Assembly (NCBI RefSeq): GCF_017163705.1
Contig: NZ_JAFIWB010000009.1
Span: 1-64,000, forward strand
DNA from: Xanthomonas bonasiae
GTDB lineage: Bacteria; Pseudomonadota; Gammaproteobacteria; Xanthomonadales; Xanthomonadaceae
Reading direction: 5' to 3'
Length of the DNA: 64,000 nt
A program made the position numbers and the translations under genes. Position 1 is the stretch's first letter. Every line of letters begins with the position of its first letter. Below, piece by piece: positions 18,552 through 28,102 of the stretch. Under the pieces are notes generated by a model. It ran no database searches. It saw nothing but the letters and a program-made list of their open reading frames with translations, and had not been told where the DNA came from.

Positions 18552-19958
18552 ATGTTGCAGCTACTGGTGGAAGTCAGCGGGTTCGCCGCCGCCCTGTTGT
18601 TCATTCTCGGCCTCAAGCACATGTCCTCGCCGGTGACCGCGCTGCGCGGCATCGTGCTGGCCGGCATCGGCATGCTGGTCGCGGTCGCCGCCGCGTTCGG
18701 CTATCTGGCCGATCTGCAGCCCAGCGCGCAGCCGCACGCGCTGACCAATCTCGCCCTGGCGCTGCTGGCGCTGGCGCTCGGCGGCGCCTGGGCCTGGCGC
18801 AGCGGACGCAGCGTGGCGGTGACCGCGATGCCGCAGATGGTGGCGCTGTACAACGGCATGGGCGGCGGTGCCGCGGCCGCGGTGGCCGCGGTCGCGCTGA
18901 CCTCGCGGCAGCCGCAGCACGGCGGCCTGCACCTGGCGGTGACCGTGCTCGGCGCGTTGATCGGGGCGATCTCGCTGTCCGGTTCGGTGATCGCCTGGGC
19001 CAAGCTCGACGGCCGCATCAACAGCGCCTGGCGCTTCAAGGGCCAGAGCGTGTTCAACGCGGGCGTGTTCGTCGCGGCGCTGGCGCTCGGCACGCTGGTC
19101 GTTGCGCAGATCGGCGGCGGCTGGGCGGCACTGGCGTTCTTCGTCGCCGCGCTGGGCTTCGGCATCCTGATGACGCTGCCGATCGGCGGCGCCGACATGC
19201 CGGTGGTGATCTCGCTGTACAACGCCTTCACCGGCCTGGCGGTGGGCCTTGAAGGCTTCGCGCTGCAGAACCCGGCGCTGATGATCGCCGGCATGGTGGT
19301 CGGCTCGGCCGGCACGCTGCTGACCGTGCTGATGGCCAAGGCGATGAACCGCTCGCTGGCCAACGTGCTGTTCAGCAATTTCGGCGACGGCGCCGCGGTG
19401 GCGCAGGGCGACGTGCAGGGCCGCATGACCGCGGTGGAAGCCGGCGATGCGGCGGTGGCGATGCGCTATGCCTCCAGCGTGATCATCGTGCCCGGCTACG
19501 GCCTGGCGGTGGCGCAGGCGCAGGCGCGGCTGTACGAACTGGTCAAGCTGCTGCAGGCCGCCGACGTCGACGTGAAGTTCGCGATCCATCCGGTCGCCGG
19601 GCGCATGCCCGGGCACATGAACGTGCTGCTCGCCGAGGCCGGCGTGCCCTACGACCTGATCTTCGACATGGAAGACATCAACGACAGCTTCGCCAGCACC
19701 GACGTGGCGCTGGTGATCGGCGCCAACGACGTGGTCAACCCGGCCGCGCGCACCGACAAGGCCTCGCCGATCTACGGCATGCCGATCCTCAACGCCGACC
19801 AGGCGCACCAGGTCTACGTGATCAAGCGCGGCCAGGGCAAGGGCTACGCCGGCGTGGAGAACCTGCTGTTCTACGGCGACAACTGCGACATGGTCTACGG
19901 CGATGCCGCCGCGGTGCTCAACCGCATGGTGCAGGCGGTCAAGGAACTTGCCGGCTGA
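18552..19958 (+). CDS. pntB: NAD(P) transhydrogenase subunit beta
   Basis: 468 aa. The N-terminal two-thirds forms about nine membrane helices of domain II. The C-terminal ~180 residues are the NADP(H)-binding domain III, with IIVPGYGLAVAQAQ, HPVAGRMPGHMNVLLAEAGVPYD and VVNPAARTDKASPIYGMPIL. It completes the proton-translocating transhydrogenase, which makes NADPH from NADH. Length and motif order are normal. It is last in the pnt operon. The next gene starts 67 bp on and may be co-transcribed. Confidence 0.96.
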   Translation: MLQLLVEVSGFAAALLFILGLKHMSSPVTALRGIVLAGIGMLVAVAAAFGYLADLQPSAQPHALTNLALALLALALGGAWAWRSGRSVAVTAMPQMVALYNGMGGGAAAAVAAVALTSRQPQHGGLHLAVTVLGALIGAISLSGSVIAWAKLDGRINSAWRFKGQSVFNAGVFVAALALGTLVVAQIGGGWAALAFFVAALGFGILMTLPIGGADMPVVISLYNAFTGLAVGLEGFALQNPALMIAGMVVGSAGTLLTVLMAKAMNRSLANVLFSNFGDGAAVAQGDVQGRMTAVEAGDAAVAMRYASSVIIVPGYGLAVAQAQARLYELVKLLQAADVDVKFAIHPVAGRMPGHMNVLLAEAGVPYDLIFDMEDINDSFASTDVALVIGANDVVNPAARTDKASPIYGMPILNADQAHQVYVIKRGQGKGYAGVENLLFYGDNCDMVYGDAAAVLNRMVQAVKELAG

Positions 19959-20025
19959 CCGAACCGATTCCCGTGCCGGCGCAGCCACGCGCCGGCGCTT
20001 TCCCACCTTACACGAGGACACGACC

Positions 20026-21417
20026 ATGGCTTATGCGACCCGCAATCCCTACACCGGCGAACTGCTCGCCAGTTTCCCCGAGGCCACCGATGCGCAGGTG
20101 CTCGCCGCGATCGGCGCAGCCGATACCGCCTTCCAGCACTGGAAGAACGCCTCCTTCGCCGAGCGCGCCAAGGTCATGCACGCGGCGGCGCAGCTGTTGC
20201 GCGCCGATGTGCGCGGCTACGCCAAGTTGCTGACCCTGGAAATGGGCAAGCTGATCGGCGAGGCCGAAGCCGAGGTGACCCTGTCGGCCGACATCTTCGA
20301 GTACTACGCGGTCAATGCCGAGCGCCTGCTGGCGCCGGAAACATTGCCGGTGGCCGATCCGGCCGAGGGCGAGGCGATGGTGGTGCACGAACCGCTGGGC
20401 GTGCTGCTGGCGATCGAGCCGTGGAACTTCCCGTACTACCAGATCGCGCGGATCATCGCCCCGCAGCTGTCGGCCGGCAACACGGTATTGCTCAAGCACG
20501 CCTCCAACGTGCCGCAGTGCGCGGCCAGGTTCGAAGCGCTGATGGCCGAAGCCGGGCTGCCGGCCGGTGCGTTCGCCAACCTCTACGCCACTCGCACCCA
20601 GGTGGAGACCATCCTCAACGATCCGCGCGTACACGGCGTGGCGCTGACCGGCTCGGAAGGCGCCGGCGCCATCGTCGCCGCGCAGGCGGCCAGGGCGCTG
20701 AAGAAATCGACGATGGAACTGGGCGGCGCCGACGCCTTCGTGGTGCTGGCCGATGCCGAGCTGGACAAGACGGTGAAGTGGGCAGTGTTCGGCCGCCACT
20801 GGAACGGCGGCCAGGTGTGCGTGTCGTCCAAGCGCATGATCATCGTGCGGGAGGTGTACGAGCAGTTCCTGCACCGCTACACGCAGGGCGTGGCCGCACT
20901 CAAGGCCGGCGATCCGATGGACGCGGCGACCACGCTGGCGCCGCTGTCCTCGCAGGGCGCGGCCGACGAGCTCAAGCTGCAGATCGCCGCGGCGGTCGAC
21001 CATGGCGCCACCGCCACCGAGGTCGGTCCCAAGGTGCCGACGCAGGGCGCGTTCGTGCAGCCGACCATCCTGACCAACGTGACCAAGGACAACCCGGCCT
21101 ACTACCAGGAGTTCTTCGGTCCGGTGTCGATGCTGTTCGAGGCCGCCGACGAGGACGAGGCGGTGCGCATCGCCAACGACTCGCCGTTCGGCCTGGGCGG
21201 CTCGGTGTTCACCGCCGACACCGCGCGCGGCGTCGACGTGGCCAGGCGCATCTCCACCGGCATGGTGTTCGTCAACCATCCGACCATGGTCAAGGCCGAC
21301 CTGCCGTTCGGCGGCGTGCGCCGCTCCGGCTACGGCCGCGAGCTGATCGGGCTGGGCATCAAGGAGTTCGTCAACCACAAGCTGATCGACGTGGTGGACA
21401 TCGACGCGCCGTTCTGA
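20026..21417 (+). CDS. succinate-semialdehyde dehydrogenase-type aldehyde dehydrogenase
   Basis: 463 aa, starting at 20026 (MAYATRNPYTGELLASFPEA). The catalytic residues of the aldehyde dehydrogenase fold are Glu231 (MELGGADAFVVL) and Cys265 (GQVCVSSKR); the NPW-type motif is EPWNFPYY. Length and ending (IKEFVNHKLIDV) are like the shorter Sad/YneI type succinate-semialdehyde dehydrogenases. The reaction would be oxidation of succinate semialdehyde or a similar aldehyde to the acid with NAD(P). It stands downstream of the transhydrogenase genes, which could balance the nicotinamide pool. Exact substrate is inferred from the family. Confidence 0.88.
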   Translation: MAYATRNPYTGELLASFPEATDAQVLAAIGAADTAFQHWKNASFAERAKVMHAAAQLLRADVRGYAKLLTLEMGKLIGEAEAEVTLSADIFEYYAVNAERLLAPETLPVADPAEGEAMVVHEPLGVLLAIEPWNFPYYQIARIIAPQLSAGNTVLLKHASNVPQCAARFEALMAEAGLPAGAFANLYATRTQVETILNDPRVHGVALTGSEGAGAIVAAQAARALKKSTMELGGADAFVVLADAELDKTVKWAVFGRHWNGGQVCVSSKRMIIVREVYEQFLHRYTQGVAALKAGDPMDAATTLAPLSSQGAADELKLQIAAAVDHGATATEVGPKVPTQGAFVQPTILTNVTKDNPAYYQEFFGPVSMLFEAADEDEAVRIANDSPFGLGGSVFTADTARGVDVARRISTGMVFVNHPTMVKADLPFGGVRRSGYGRELIGLGIKEFVNHKLIDVVDIDAPF

Positions 21418-21441
21418 GCATCGGCGCCGCGCAGCACTCCG

Positions 21442-21472
21442 GGCCGTCGGTGGGCAACCACCGGCGGCCTTT
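21442..21472 (+). terminator. hairpin after the aldehyde dehydrogenase gene
   Basis: A strong stem (GGCCGTCGGTGG pairing with CCACCGGCGGCC) closes a GCAA tetraloop and is followed by TTTGCGTTT. The T-run is weak, so termination may be partial. Confidence 0.6.
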
Positions 21473-21642
21473 GCGTTTGCGCTGCGCAGCCGGCGATGGC
21501 GCCGATGCCGGCGCCGCGCCCCAGCGGGGCATCGCCGCGCTGTTCAGCATGAATACGCCAGGCGCACTTGACTCGCAGCAAAGTTCTTTTGTTTCATGGC
21601 GTTATTGGTGGAAATTCATCTGGACTCTGTTAACCTGCCGGC

Positions 21643-22779
21643 ATGATTCGACGCTCGCTGATTTGCCTGATCACGCTTGGCCTGGTCGCATGCGCGACCC
21701 AGCCCAAGGCTCCGCCGCCGCCGCCGCAGGCCAATGCGCTGCCGCAGCCCGCGCCGCGCCCGGCGTTGCCGGTGGAGGCGGCGCCCGAGGCGGTGCCCGC
21801 GCCGCCGGTCGACCTGACCCCGGTGCCGTTCGAGATCGCGCGCGCCAACTTCGTCCGCGACACCGCCGCCAGGTACGGCCTGGACCCGGCACAGATCGAG
21901 GCGACGCTGGCGCAGGCGCAGTTCAAGGACGCGATCGTGGCGGCGATGTCGCGCCCGGCCGAGCGGGTCAAGCCGTGGAACGAATACCGGCCGATGTTCA
22001 TCAGCCAGGCGCGCATCGACGGCGGTCGCGCGTTCCTGGCCACGCATCGCGAAGAACTGATGCGGGTGCAGGCGCGCACCGGCGTGCCGCCGGAGATCAT
22101 CGTGGCGATCATCGGCGTGGAGACCAGTTACGGCAAGAACGCCGGCAGCTACCGCGTGCTCGACGCGCTGTACACGCTGGCGTTCCGCTATCCGCGCAGC
22201 GGCGATCCGGCCAAGCTCGAGCGCGAAGTGCGCCGCGAGCTGTTCTTCCGCGACGAACTCGGCCAGCTGTTCGCGCTCGGCCGCGAAGAGAACCTGGACA
22301 TCGCCACGCTGATCGGCAGCTACGCCGGCGCGATGGGCCTGGGCCAGTTCATGCCGTCCAGCTACCGCCAGTTCGCGGTGGACGGCGATGGCGACGGCAA
22401 GCGCAACCTGTTCACCGACTACGACGACATGTTCTCCTCGATCGCCAACTACTTCGTCAAGAAGGGCGGCTGGGTCCGCGACGGCGCGGTCGCGGTGCCG
22501 GCCACGCTGCGTCCCGGCGCCGAGGAATTCAATCCGACCGACTGGACCCCGAGCTACACGCTGGCCGACCTGGCCGCGCGCGGCTACCAGCCGGCCGCAC
22601 CGGTCCCGGCCGGCGCCACCGCCACCCCGATCACGCTCGACGGCAGCGCCGGCAAGCAGTACTGGCTCGGCTTCCAGAACTACTACGCGATCACCCGTTA
22701 CAACATTTCCAAGATGTACGCGATGGCCGTGTACCAGCTGTCCCAGGCCATCGCCGGCAAGGAGTTACCCCCGGCATGA
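21643..22779 (+). CDS. mltB: membrane-bound lytic murein transglycosylase B
   Basis: 378 aa. The lipoprotein signal ends in LGLVAC (Cys17), then a Pro-rich linker. The transglycosylase domain carries the catalytic Glu160 in GVETSYGKN, then GSYAGAMGLGQFMPSSY, typical of MltB. It cleaves glycan strands to leave 1,6-anhydro-MurNAc ends, anchored in the outer membrane. The stop overlaps the rlpA start (ATGA), so the two lytic enzymes are coupled. A sequence TTGACT at 21568-21573 might be a -35 box but lacks a good -10 partner. Confidence 0.95.
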   Translation: MIRRSLICLITLGLVACATQPKAPPPPPQANALPQPAPRPALPVEAAPEAVPAPPVDLTPVPFEIARANFVRDTAARYGLDPAQIEATLAQAQFKDAIVAAMSRPAERVKPWNEYRPMFISQARIDGGRAFLATHREELMRVQARTGVPPEIIVAIIGVETSYGKNAGSYRVLDALYTLAFRYPRSGDPAKLEREVRRELFFRDELGQLFALGREENLDIATLIGSYAGAMGLGQFMPSSYRQFAVDGDGDGKRNLFTDYDDMFSSIANYFVKKGGWVRDGAVAVPATLRPGAEEFNPTDWTPSYTLADLAARGYQPAAPVPAGATATPITLDGSAGKQYWLGFQNYYAITRYNISKMYAMAVYQLSQAIAGKELPPA

Positions 22780-24233
22780 ACCCGAACGCGCTGCTCCGGA
22801 TCGTTCCCGTCGTCGCCCTGCTGGCGCTGGCCGCCTGCAGCAGCGCCCCGAAGAAGACCGCCGGCGGCGGCGCCGCCGCGCCCGGGGTCAGGGTGGAAGG
22901 CCGCGGCCCGGCGCATGTCGCCACCGGCTGCCCGTCCACCTCGCCGTACGCGCCGGCCAAGGAAGACCCGTCCACGCGCGGTAACTACACCGCCGGCGGC
23001 CTGTACGCGCCGGGGGTCAGCGACAGCACGCCGGACTACGTGCCCAACGTGGCCTGCATCCCCGAGCCGCTGGTCACCAACGAGCCGCGCTCGGCGGTCG
23101 GCAACCGCTCGCCGTACATGGTGCTCGGCCGCGAATACAAGATCATCGACGACCCGCACAGCTACGTCGAACGCGGCACCGCCTCTTACTACGGCAGCAA
23201 GTTCCATGGCCGCCTGACCTCCAACCGCGAGGTCTACGACATGTACGCGTTCACCGCCGCGCACAAGACCCTGCCGCTGCCCAGCTTCGCCCTGGTCACC
23301 AACCTGGACAACGGCGAATCGGTGGTGGTGCGGGTCAACGACCGCGGACCGTTCCATGACGACCGGGTCATCGACCTGAGCTACGCGGCGGCGGTCAAGC
23401 TCGGCATCACCGGCAAGGGCACCGGCCGGGTCGAAGTGCGCGGGCTGACCCCGGCCGACAACGGCAACCTGCTCGCGTCGCGGCGGACCGGCAAGCAGGT
23501 CGCGACGGGCACCACGCTGGCCAGCGCGGCCGGAACGGGCAGTGCCGTGCAGACCGCGGCGGCGCGGCGCGCCACCGACATGGACAACCTGGTCAAGGCC
23601 TTGCCGGCCAAGCCGGCCACCGTCGTCGCCGCGTCCAGCGTGTCGGCGCGCAGCGCTGCCGCGTCCAGCGCCGCTGCGCCCAGCGCCGCCAGTGCGACCG
23701 CGGCGGCAGCCGCTTTGCCGGAAGGCGAGCGCTGGCGCTATCGCGTGCAGGCCGATGCCGACACCGCGGCCAATGCCGACCATTTCGACGACTGGATGAA
23801 ATCGCGCGGCGTGCGCGTGGCGACCGGCAAGCCGGCCAAGGTCGATGCGAGCGTCGCCACCACGCAGGTGCCGCCGCGACGCGCCACCGCTGCCGCGGCG
23901 CCGGCCTCCACCGCGACCCCCGTCGCGGCTGCGGCACCGGCACCGGCGCCGGCCGTGTCGGCGACCCGCGCGGCCGCCGACAACGCGGCCGCGCGCGGCC
24001 CGCTCGGCATCCTGTTGCAGGTGGCCAGTTTCGCCAGCCGCGAGAACGCCAACCGCGCGCTGTCGCAGCTGGCCTCGGCCGGCATCGTCGGCGCCAGCGT
24101 CAGCGACATCGTGTCCGGCGGACGCACGCTGTGGCGGCTGCGGGTCGCGGCCGAGGACCATGGCCGCGCCACCGAGTTGGCCAGCCGCATCGCCGGCCTC
24201 GGCTTCGGGCGTCCGCAGATCGTCAAGGACTGA
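22776..24233 (+). CDS. rlpA: RlpA septal-ring lytic transglycosylase with SPOR domain
   Basis: 485 aa. The start at 22776 overlaps the mltB stop and gives a lipoprotein signal with LALAAC (Cys about 21). The double-psi beta-barrel domain (about 125-225) has GTASYYGSKFHGRLTSNRE, TAAHKTLPLPS and VVRVNDRGPF. A long Ala/Ser-rich linker leads to a C-terminal SPOR domain (about 405-480, LLQVASFASRENANRAL) that binds denuded septal glycan. RlpA trims glycan strands lacking stem peptides at the division site. With mltB upstream and dacC downstream it makes a peptidoglycan-remodelling cluster. Confidence 0.94.
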   Translation: MNPNALLRIVPVVALLALAACSSAPKKTAGGGAAAPGVRVEGRGPAHVATGCPSTSPYAPAKEDPSTRGNYTAGGLYAPGVSDSTPDYVPNVACIPEPLVTNEPRSAVGNRSPYMVLGREYKIIDDPHSYVERGTASYYGSKFHGRLTSNREVYDMYAFTAAHKTLPLPSFALVTNLDNGESVVVRVNDRGPFHDDRVIDLSYAAAVKLGITGKGTGRVEVRGLTPADNGNLLASRRTGKQVATGTTLASAAGTGSAVQTAAARRATDMDNLVKALPAKPATVVAASSVSARSAAASSAAAPSAASATAAAAALPEGERWRYRVQADADTAANADHFDDWMKSRGVRVATGKPAKVDASVATTQVPPRRATAAAAPASTATPVAAAAPAPAPAVSATRAAADNAAARGPLGILLQVASFASRENANRALSQLASAGIVGASVSDIVSGGRTLWRLRVAAEDHGRATELASRIAGLGFGRPQIVKD

Positions 24234-24426
24234 AGCGCGCGGCGAACCCGTACGCCTGTCGCTCGCGCCGCCGCGTGCCGGCCGTCGCCAGGTTCGCGTG
24301 TCGCTCCCGCGCCGATGGCTTAACGCCGACTCCCGCCTGCGCCGCTGCGGCGCCTGGGCGGGCGCCGGCTGGCCCTACAATGCCTCGTTTACCATCGGCC
24401 TTCGGGCCTGCCAGGAGTCGTTTTAG

Positions 24427-25638
24427 ATGAAATTCCGCTTCGCCGTCGCCGCCGTGGCCACCTTCGCCGTCGGCCTGGTTTCCGCGCAGACCCCCGGCCC
24501 GGTGCCGGCATCGCCTGCCGCCGCCGCCGCCGCGCCCGCCGCCGTGGCGATCCCGCCGGCGCCCAAGCCGGCCGTGTCCAAGTCCTGGGTGTTGATGGAC
24601 TACGCCACCGGCCAGGTGTTGGCCGGCGAGAACGAACATGTGCGGGTGGCCCCGGCCAGCATCACCAAGGTGATGACCTCCTACGTGATCGCCGCCGAAC
24701 TGAAGCTGGGCAAGATCAAGCGCGACGACCAGGTCATGCTCAGCGAGCGCGCCTGGCGCGAAGGCGGCGCCGGCACCGACGGCAGCTACAGCGGCTTCCC
24801 GGTCAACCAGACCGCGCGCCTGGAGGACATGGAAAAGGGCATGGCGATCCAGTCCGGCAACGACGCGGCGATCGCGCTGGCCGAACACGCCGCCGGCAGC
24901 GAGGAAGCCTTCGCCTCGTTGATGAACAACTACGCGGAAAAGCTCGGCATGACCGGCTCGCACTTCGTCAACGCCCACGGCCTGTCCGCCGAAGGCCACT
25001 ACACCACCGCCTACGATCTGGCGCTGCTGGGCCGGGCGATGGTGCGCGACTATCCGGAAACCTACGCCTACAACAAGATCAAGGAATTCAAGGTCGGCGA
25101 CATCACCCAGCAGAACCGCAACCTGCTGCTGTGGCGCGACCCCAGCGTGGACGGCATCAAGACCGGGCACACCTCCGAGGCCGGCTACTGCCTGCTCAGC
25201 TCGGCGCAGCGCGGCGACCAGCGCCTGATCGCGGTGGTGATGGGCGACAGCTCCGAGAAGCAGCGCGCCGAGGACAGCCTGGCGCTGTTGAACTGGGGCT
25301 TCCGTTTCTACGAAACCCACCGCCTCTATGAGCCGGGCAAGCAGGTCGCGCAGCAGCGCGTGTGGAAGGGCACCGAGAAGGAAGTGCTGCTGGGCGTGGC
25401 GCAGCCGCTGCTGGTCGGCGTGCCGCGCGGCCGCTACAACGAACTGAAGCCGTCGATCGACGTGCCCAAGACCCTGGAAGCGCCGATCAAGCAGGGCCAG
25501 GCGATCGGCACGGTGAAGGTCTCGCTGGACGGCAAGGTGATCGCGCAGGCGCCGCTGGTGGCACTGAAGGCGGTCGACGAGGCCGGCTTCTTCAAGCGGT
25601 TGTGGGACAGCTTCTGGATGTGGTGGGAAGCCGAATGA
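24427..25638 (+). CDS. dacC: D-alanyl-D-alanine carboxypeptidase (PBP5/6 type)
   Basis: 403 aa. Signal peptide (cleavage near SAQ), then the penicillin-binding fold with S78-xx-K81 (SITK), S143-G-N145 and K245-T-G247. The C-terminal domain ends in an amphipathic membrane anchor (AGFFKRLWDSFWMWWE). It removes the terminal D-Ala of pentapeptide stems in the periplasm. The dacA/dacC distinction cannot be made from sequence, so the symbol is the family name. A TACAAT at 24376-24381 could be the -10 of its own promoter. A bidirectional terminator follows. Confidence 0.94.
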   Translation: MKFRFAVAAVATFAVGLVSAQTPGPVPASPAAAAAAPAAVAIPPAPKPAVSKSWVLMDYATGQVLAGENEHVRVAPASITKVMTSYVIAAELKLGKIKRDDQVMLSERAWREGGAGTDGSYSGFPVNQTARLEDMEKGMAIQSGNDAAIALAEHAAGSEEAFASLMNNYAEKLGMTGSHFVNAHGLSAEGHYTTAYDLALLGRAMVRDYPETYAYNKIKEFKVGDITQQNRNLLLWRDPSVDGIKTGHTSEAGYCLLSSAQRGDQRLIAVVMGDSSEKQRAEDSLALLNWGFRFYETHRLYEPGKQVAQQRVWKGTEKEVLLGVAQPLLVGVPRGRYNELKPSIDVPKTLEAPIKQGQAIGTVKVSLDGKVIAQAPLVALKAVDEAGFFKRLWDSFWMWWEAE

Positions 25639-25642
25639 GTTG

Positions 25643-25673
25643 AAAAAAAGCCGGCTTGCGCCGGCTTTTTTTT
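25643..25673. terminator. bidirectional rho-independent terminator after dacC
   Basis: An A-run, stem AAGCCGGC/GCCGGCTT with TTGC loop, then eight T. It works on both strands between dacC and the convergent lpxR-like gene. Confidence 0.92.
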
Positions 25674-25754
25674 GGGATTGGGGATTCGGGATTTGGGATT
25701 CGCCGAAGCCGGGAGCGCTTTTCCAATCCCGAATCCCGAATCCCCAATCCCGGC
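25673..25754. repeat. family B inverted-repeat element 3, short form
   Basis: The left arm 25673-25702 holds four G-tracts in heptads (GGGATTGGGGATTCGGG and onward). The inverted right arm is at 25721-25754, with only about 18 bp between. It sits directly after the terminator and ends a few bases from the stop of the lpxR-like gene. Confidence 0.85.
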
Positions 25755-25757
25755 CTT

Positions 25758-26819
25758 TCACAGCCGCCGACTGATCGTAAAGCTGCCAAACACCGGCGTC
25801 TGCTTCTGCAGGTCGAATTCGCGGGTGCTCCAGTAGCGCGCCAGTGCGAACTTCCACTTGCCGCGCATCACCGCCAGGCCGAAACCGGCCTCGCCGACGA
25901 AGGGGCGCTTCTTCACGCTGTGGCTGTCGCGGAAGGTGTTGCCGTCCAGGGTGATGTCGCGCACGACCCAGCGTGCGTCGCTGGTCAGGAACAGATGCGC
26001 CGACCAGCCGCGGCCCAGGCCGTAGCGGGGCGGGGCGGTGTTCTCGCCGGCCGGGCGCAGCGGCGAGCTGCCGAAGTCGTCCGGCAATTTCCAGCCGAAG
26101 CGCACTTCGGCGCCGGCGTTGGCATGGGTCTCCAGGGTGCCGAGTGCGCCGCCCCAGTGGCTGATCGCGTCCCAGCCCCAGCCGTCGGCGTTGACCGTCG
26201 CGTCGCCGGGCCAGCGGCGCATGCGTTCGTGCAGCAGGCGGAACACCGGTTCGTCGTGCAGCTGGTTGTCCCAGCCGAGGAACTTCTCGTCGCCGAGCGC
26301 GTCGTGCACCGCATCCTGCACCTGCTTGCCCTGCGCCGACGGGCCGACCATGCCCAGCAGCAGCTGGGTGGTGCGCAGGCGGTCCTGGTTGCGCGCGTTG
26401 TAGCCGAAGTTCACCGCCAGTATCGCGGCATAGGGGCGGTCGTCCTTGATCAGGTCGCGGCGGGTCTTGTCGGTCGGGGTGTAGATGGCCTGGCCGAAAC
26501 TGAAGACCATGTTCTGCTGCTCGAACTCGCCCGGGTGCAGGCGCTCCAGGTAGCGGTTGACCGCCCGCGCCAGCCGCGGCAGGCAGGGGTCGTCGGTGAA
26601 GTCGACCAGGTTCGGCGACACCAGGGTCATGCCGAAGCCGTTGGTATAGCCCTGGTCCTGGCCGGCGCCGCCGAACAGGTCGTTGTCGACGCGGAAGTTC
26701 ACCGTCGGCGGGGTGTCTTCCAGTGCGCTGCCGGCGCACCGGTCGGTGGCGGCAGCAGCGGGCAGCGAAGCGAGGGCGAGCACGACGGCGAAGGCGAGAG
26801 GCAGGCGCGATGACGGCAT
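25758..26819 (-). CDS. LpxR-family outer-membrane lipid A deacylase (DUF2219)
   Basis: 353 aa with a signal peptide (LPAAAAT). The family motif NFRVDNDLFGG followed by GYTNGFGMTLVSP is near the N-terminus, and DDRPYAAILAVNFGY and a late His-containing segment are present. The C-terminal strand ends in Leu after FTISRR. LpxR of Salmonella is an outer-membrane barrel that removes the 3'-acyloxyacyl chain of lipid A with calcium; the Asn-Asp pair and the Tyr-Thr-Asn stretch fit that active site. Lipid A trimming can weaken immune recognition. It is convergent with dacC and divergent from ybeD. Confidence 0.85.
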   Translation of the reverse strand: MPSSRLPLAFAVVLALASLPAAAATDRCAGSALEDTPPTVNFRVDNDLFGGAGQDQGYTNGFGMTLVSPNLVDFTDDPCLPRLARAVNRYLERLHPGEFEQQNMVFSFGQAIYTPTDKTRRDLIKDDRPYAAILAVNFGYNARNQDRLRTTQLLLGMVGPSAQGKQVQDAVHDALGDEKFLGWDNQLHDEPVFRLLHERMRRWPGDATVNADGWGWDAISHWGGALGTLETHANAGAEVRFGWKLPDDFGSSPLRPAGENTAPPRYGLGRGWSAHLFLTSDARWVVRDITLDGNTFRDSHSVKKRPFVGEAGFGLAVMRGKWKFALARYWSTREFDLQKQTPVFGSFTISRRL

Positions 26820-27100
26820 GGGCGACGTCCCTGGAGGGAAGGAGGAATGGGTGCACCGACGCTAGCGGGACGGATGCGCGCGTCCCGTGAAGCCTGCATT
26901 CATAAAATGCCGGGGCGAGCATAGGCCGCGGCGGCGTTGGCGCGAAAGCCGTGTAGCCGTATCGCTTCGTCCTATTGGCATCGCTTGCCAACCGTGCCCA
27001 CATGCTGACGCGGCGCGCCGCGGCGGCGGCCGCCCCCGCACGCGGCCTGCCGGCGCGCCCCGGCCTTGGGTTTGCCCGGCGCCGGCCCGATAATGCAGCC

Positions 27101-27379
27101 ATGGATATCACCTCGGACAACCCCGATCACGGCTTCCAGTTCCCCGGCGTCTTCGAGCTCAGCGCGATGGGCACCGCCAACACCGGACTGGAGACCGAAC
27201 TGCCGCGCCTGCTCGCCCAGGCCGGCGTGGACGTGCTGGAAGAGCGCATCAGCTGGAAGCATTCGTCCAACGGCAAGTACGTGTCGGTGCGGATCGCCTT
27301 CCGCGCCGCCGACCGCGCCCAGTACGACGCCGCGCACCTGGCGCTGCGCGAGCATCCGGAAGTGAAGTGGACGCTGTAG
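27101..27379 (+). CDS. ybeD: YbeD/DUF493 family small protein
   Basis: 92 aa. The start at 27101 ([24 protein letters not shown]) fits the family beginning; the longer open frame upstream is low-complexity. It is an ACT-like small cytoplasmic fold of uncertain function. In many bacteria it lies immediately before lipB, and here it overlaps lipB by 13 bases, so it is probably co-expressed with the lipoate genes. Confidence 0.9.
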   Translation: MDITSDNPDHGFQFPGVFELSAMGTANTGLETELPRLLAQAGVDVLEERISWKHSSNGKYVSVRIAFRAADRAQYDAAHLALREHPEVKWTL

Positions 27380-28080
27380 CCGGCGCCGCGGTACCGCCGC
27401 CGGAACCGGCGCAGGCGCCGCCGCCGTGCCGGGTCCGCGATCTCGGCCGCCAGCCCTACGCGCCGGTGTGGCGGGCGATGCAGCGCTTCACCGATGCGCG
27501 CGAGGAAACCAGCGCCGACGAACTGTGGGTGGTCGAGCACGAACCGGTGTTCACCCTCGGTCAGGCCGGCAAGCCCGAGCACGTGCTGGCGCCCGGCGAG
27601 ATCCCGGTGCTGCACGTGGACCGCGGCGGCCAGGTCACCTACCACGGCCCCGGCCAGCTGGTGGTGTATCCGCTGCTGGACCTGCGCCGGCTCAAGATCG
27701 GCGTGCGCGACTACGTGTGCCGGATCGAGCAGGCCATCATCGACACGCTGGACGAATGGAACATCCTCGGCCAGCGCCGCGACGGCGCGCCCGGGGTCTA
27801 CGTCGGCGCGGCCAAGGTCGCCGCGCTCGGCATCCGCGTGCGCCGCGGCTGCACCTTCCATGGCCTGTCGTTCAACGTGGCGATGGACCTGGAGCCGTTC
27901 CACCGCATCAACCCCTGCGGCTACCAGGGCCTGCAGGTGACCTCGGTGCTAGACTTGGGCGGTCCCTCCGGCATGCAGGCCGTCAAACCGGTGCTGCTGG
28001 CCCAACTGGCGCGCCAGTTCGGGCTGACCCTGCAGCCGCTCGACGCCTTGCCCGACCTCACGCTCACGCACGCGGCCTGA
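27367..28080 (+). CDS. lipB: octanoyltransferase LipB
   Basis: 237 aa from GTG at 27367, overlapping ybeD. The conserved [17 protein letters not shown] motif, Lys150 ([11 protein letters not shown]) and catalytic Cys184 ([10 protein letters not shown]) are all present. LipB moves the octanoyl group from octanoyl-ACP to lipoyl domains, the first step of lipoate synthesis. LipA follows after 22 bp and inserts sulfur. The ~20 N-terminal residues are Pro/Ala-rich and not conserved, so the true start might be slightly downstream. Confidence 0.95.
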   Translation: MDAVAGAAVPPPEPAQAPPPCRVRDLGRQPYAPVWRAMQRFTDAREETSADELWVVEHEPVFTLGQAGKPEHVLAPGEIPVLHVDRGGQVTYHGPGQLVVYPLLDLRRLKIGVRDYVCRIEQAIIDTLDEWNILGQRRDGAPGVYVGAAKVAALGIRVRRGCTFHGLSFNVAMDLEPFHRINPCGYQGLQVTSVLDLGGPSGMQAVKPVLLAQLARQFGLTLQPLDALPDLTLTHAA

Positions 28081-28102
28081 CCGCCTGCCCGCCGACGACG
28101 CC

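Noticed and set aside
21568-21597. TTGACT-based promoter before mltB
   Set aside because: The -10 partner (TTTCAT) matches poorly and no other support exists, so it was not listed as a feature.
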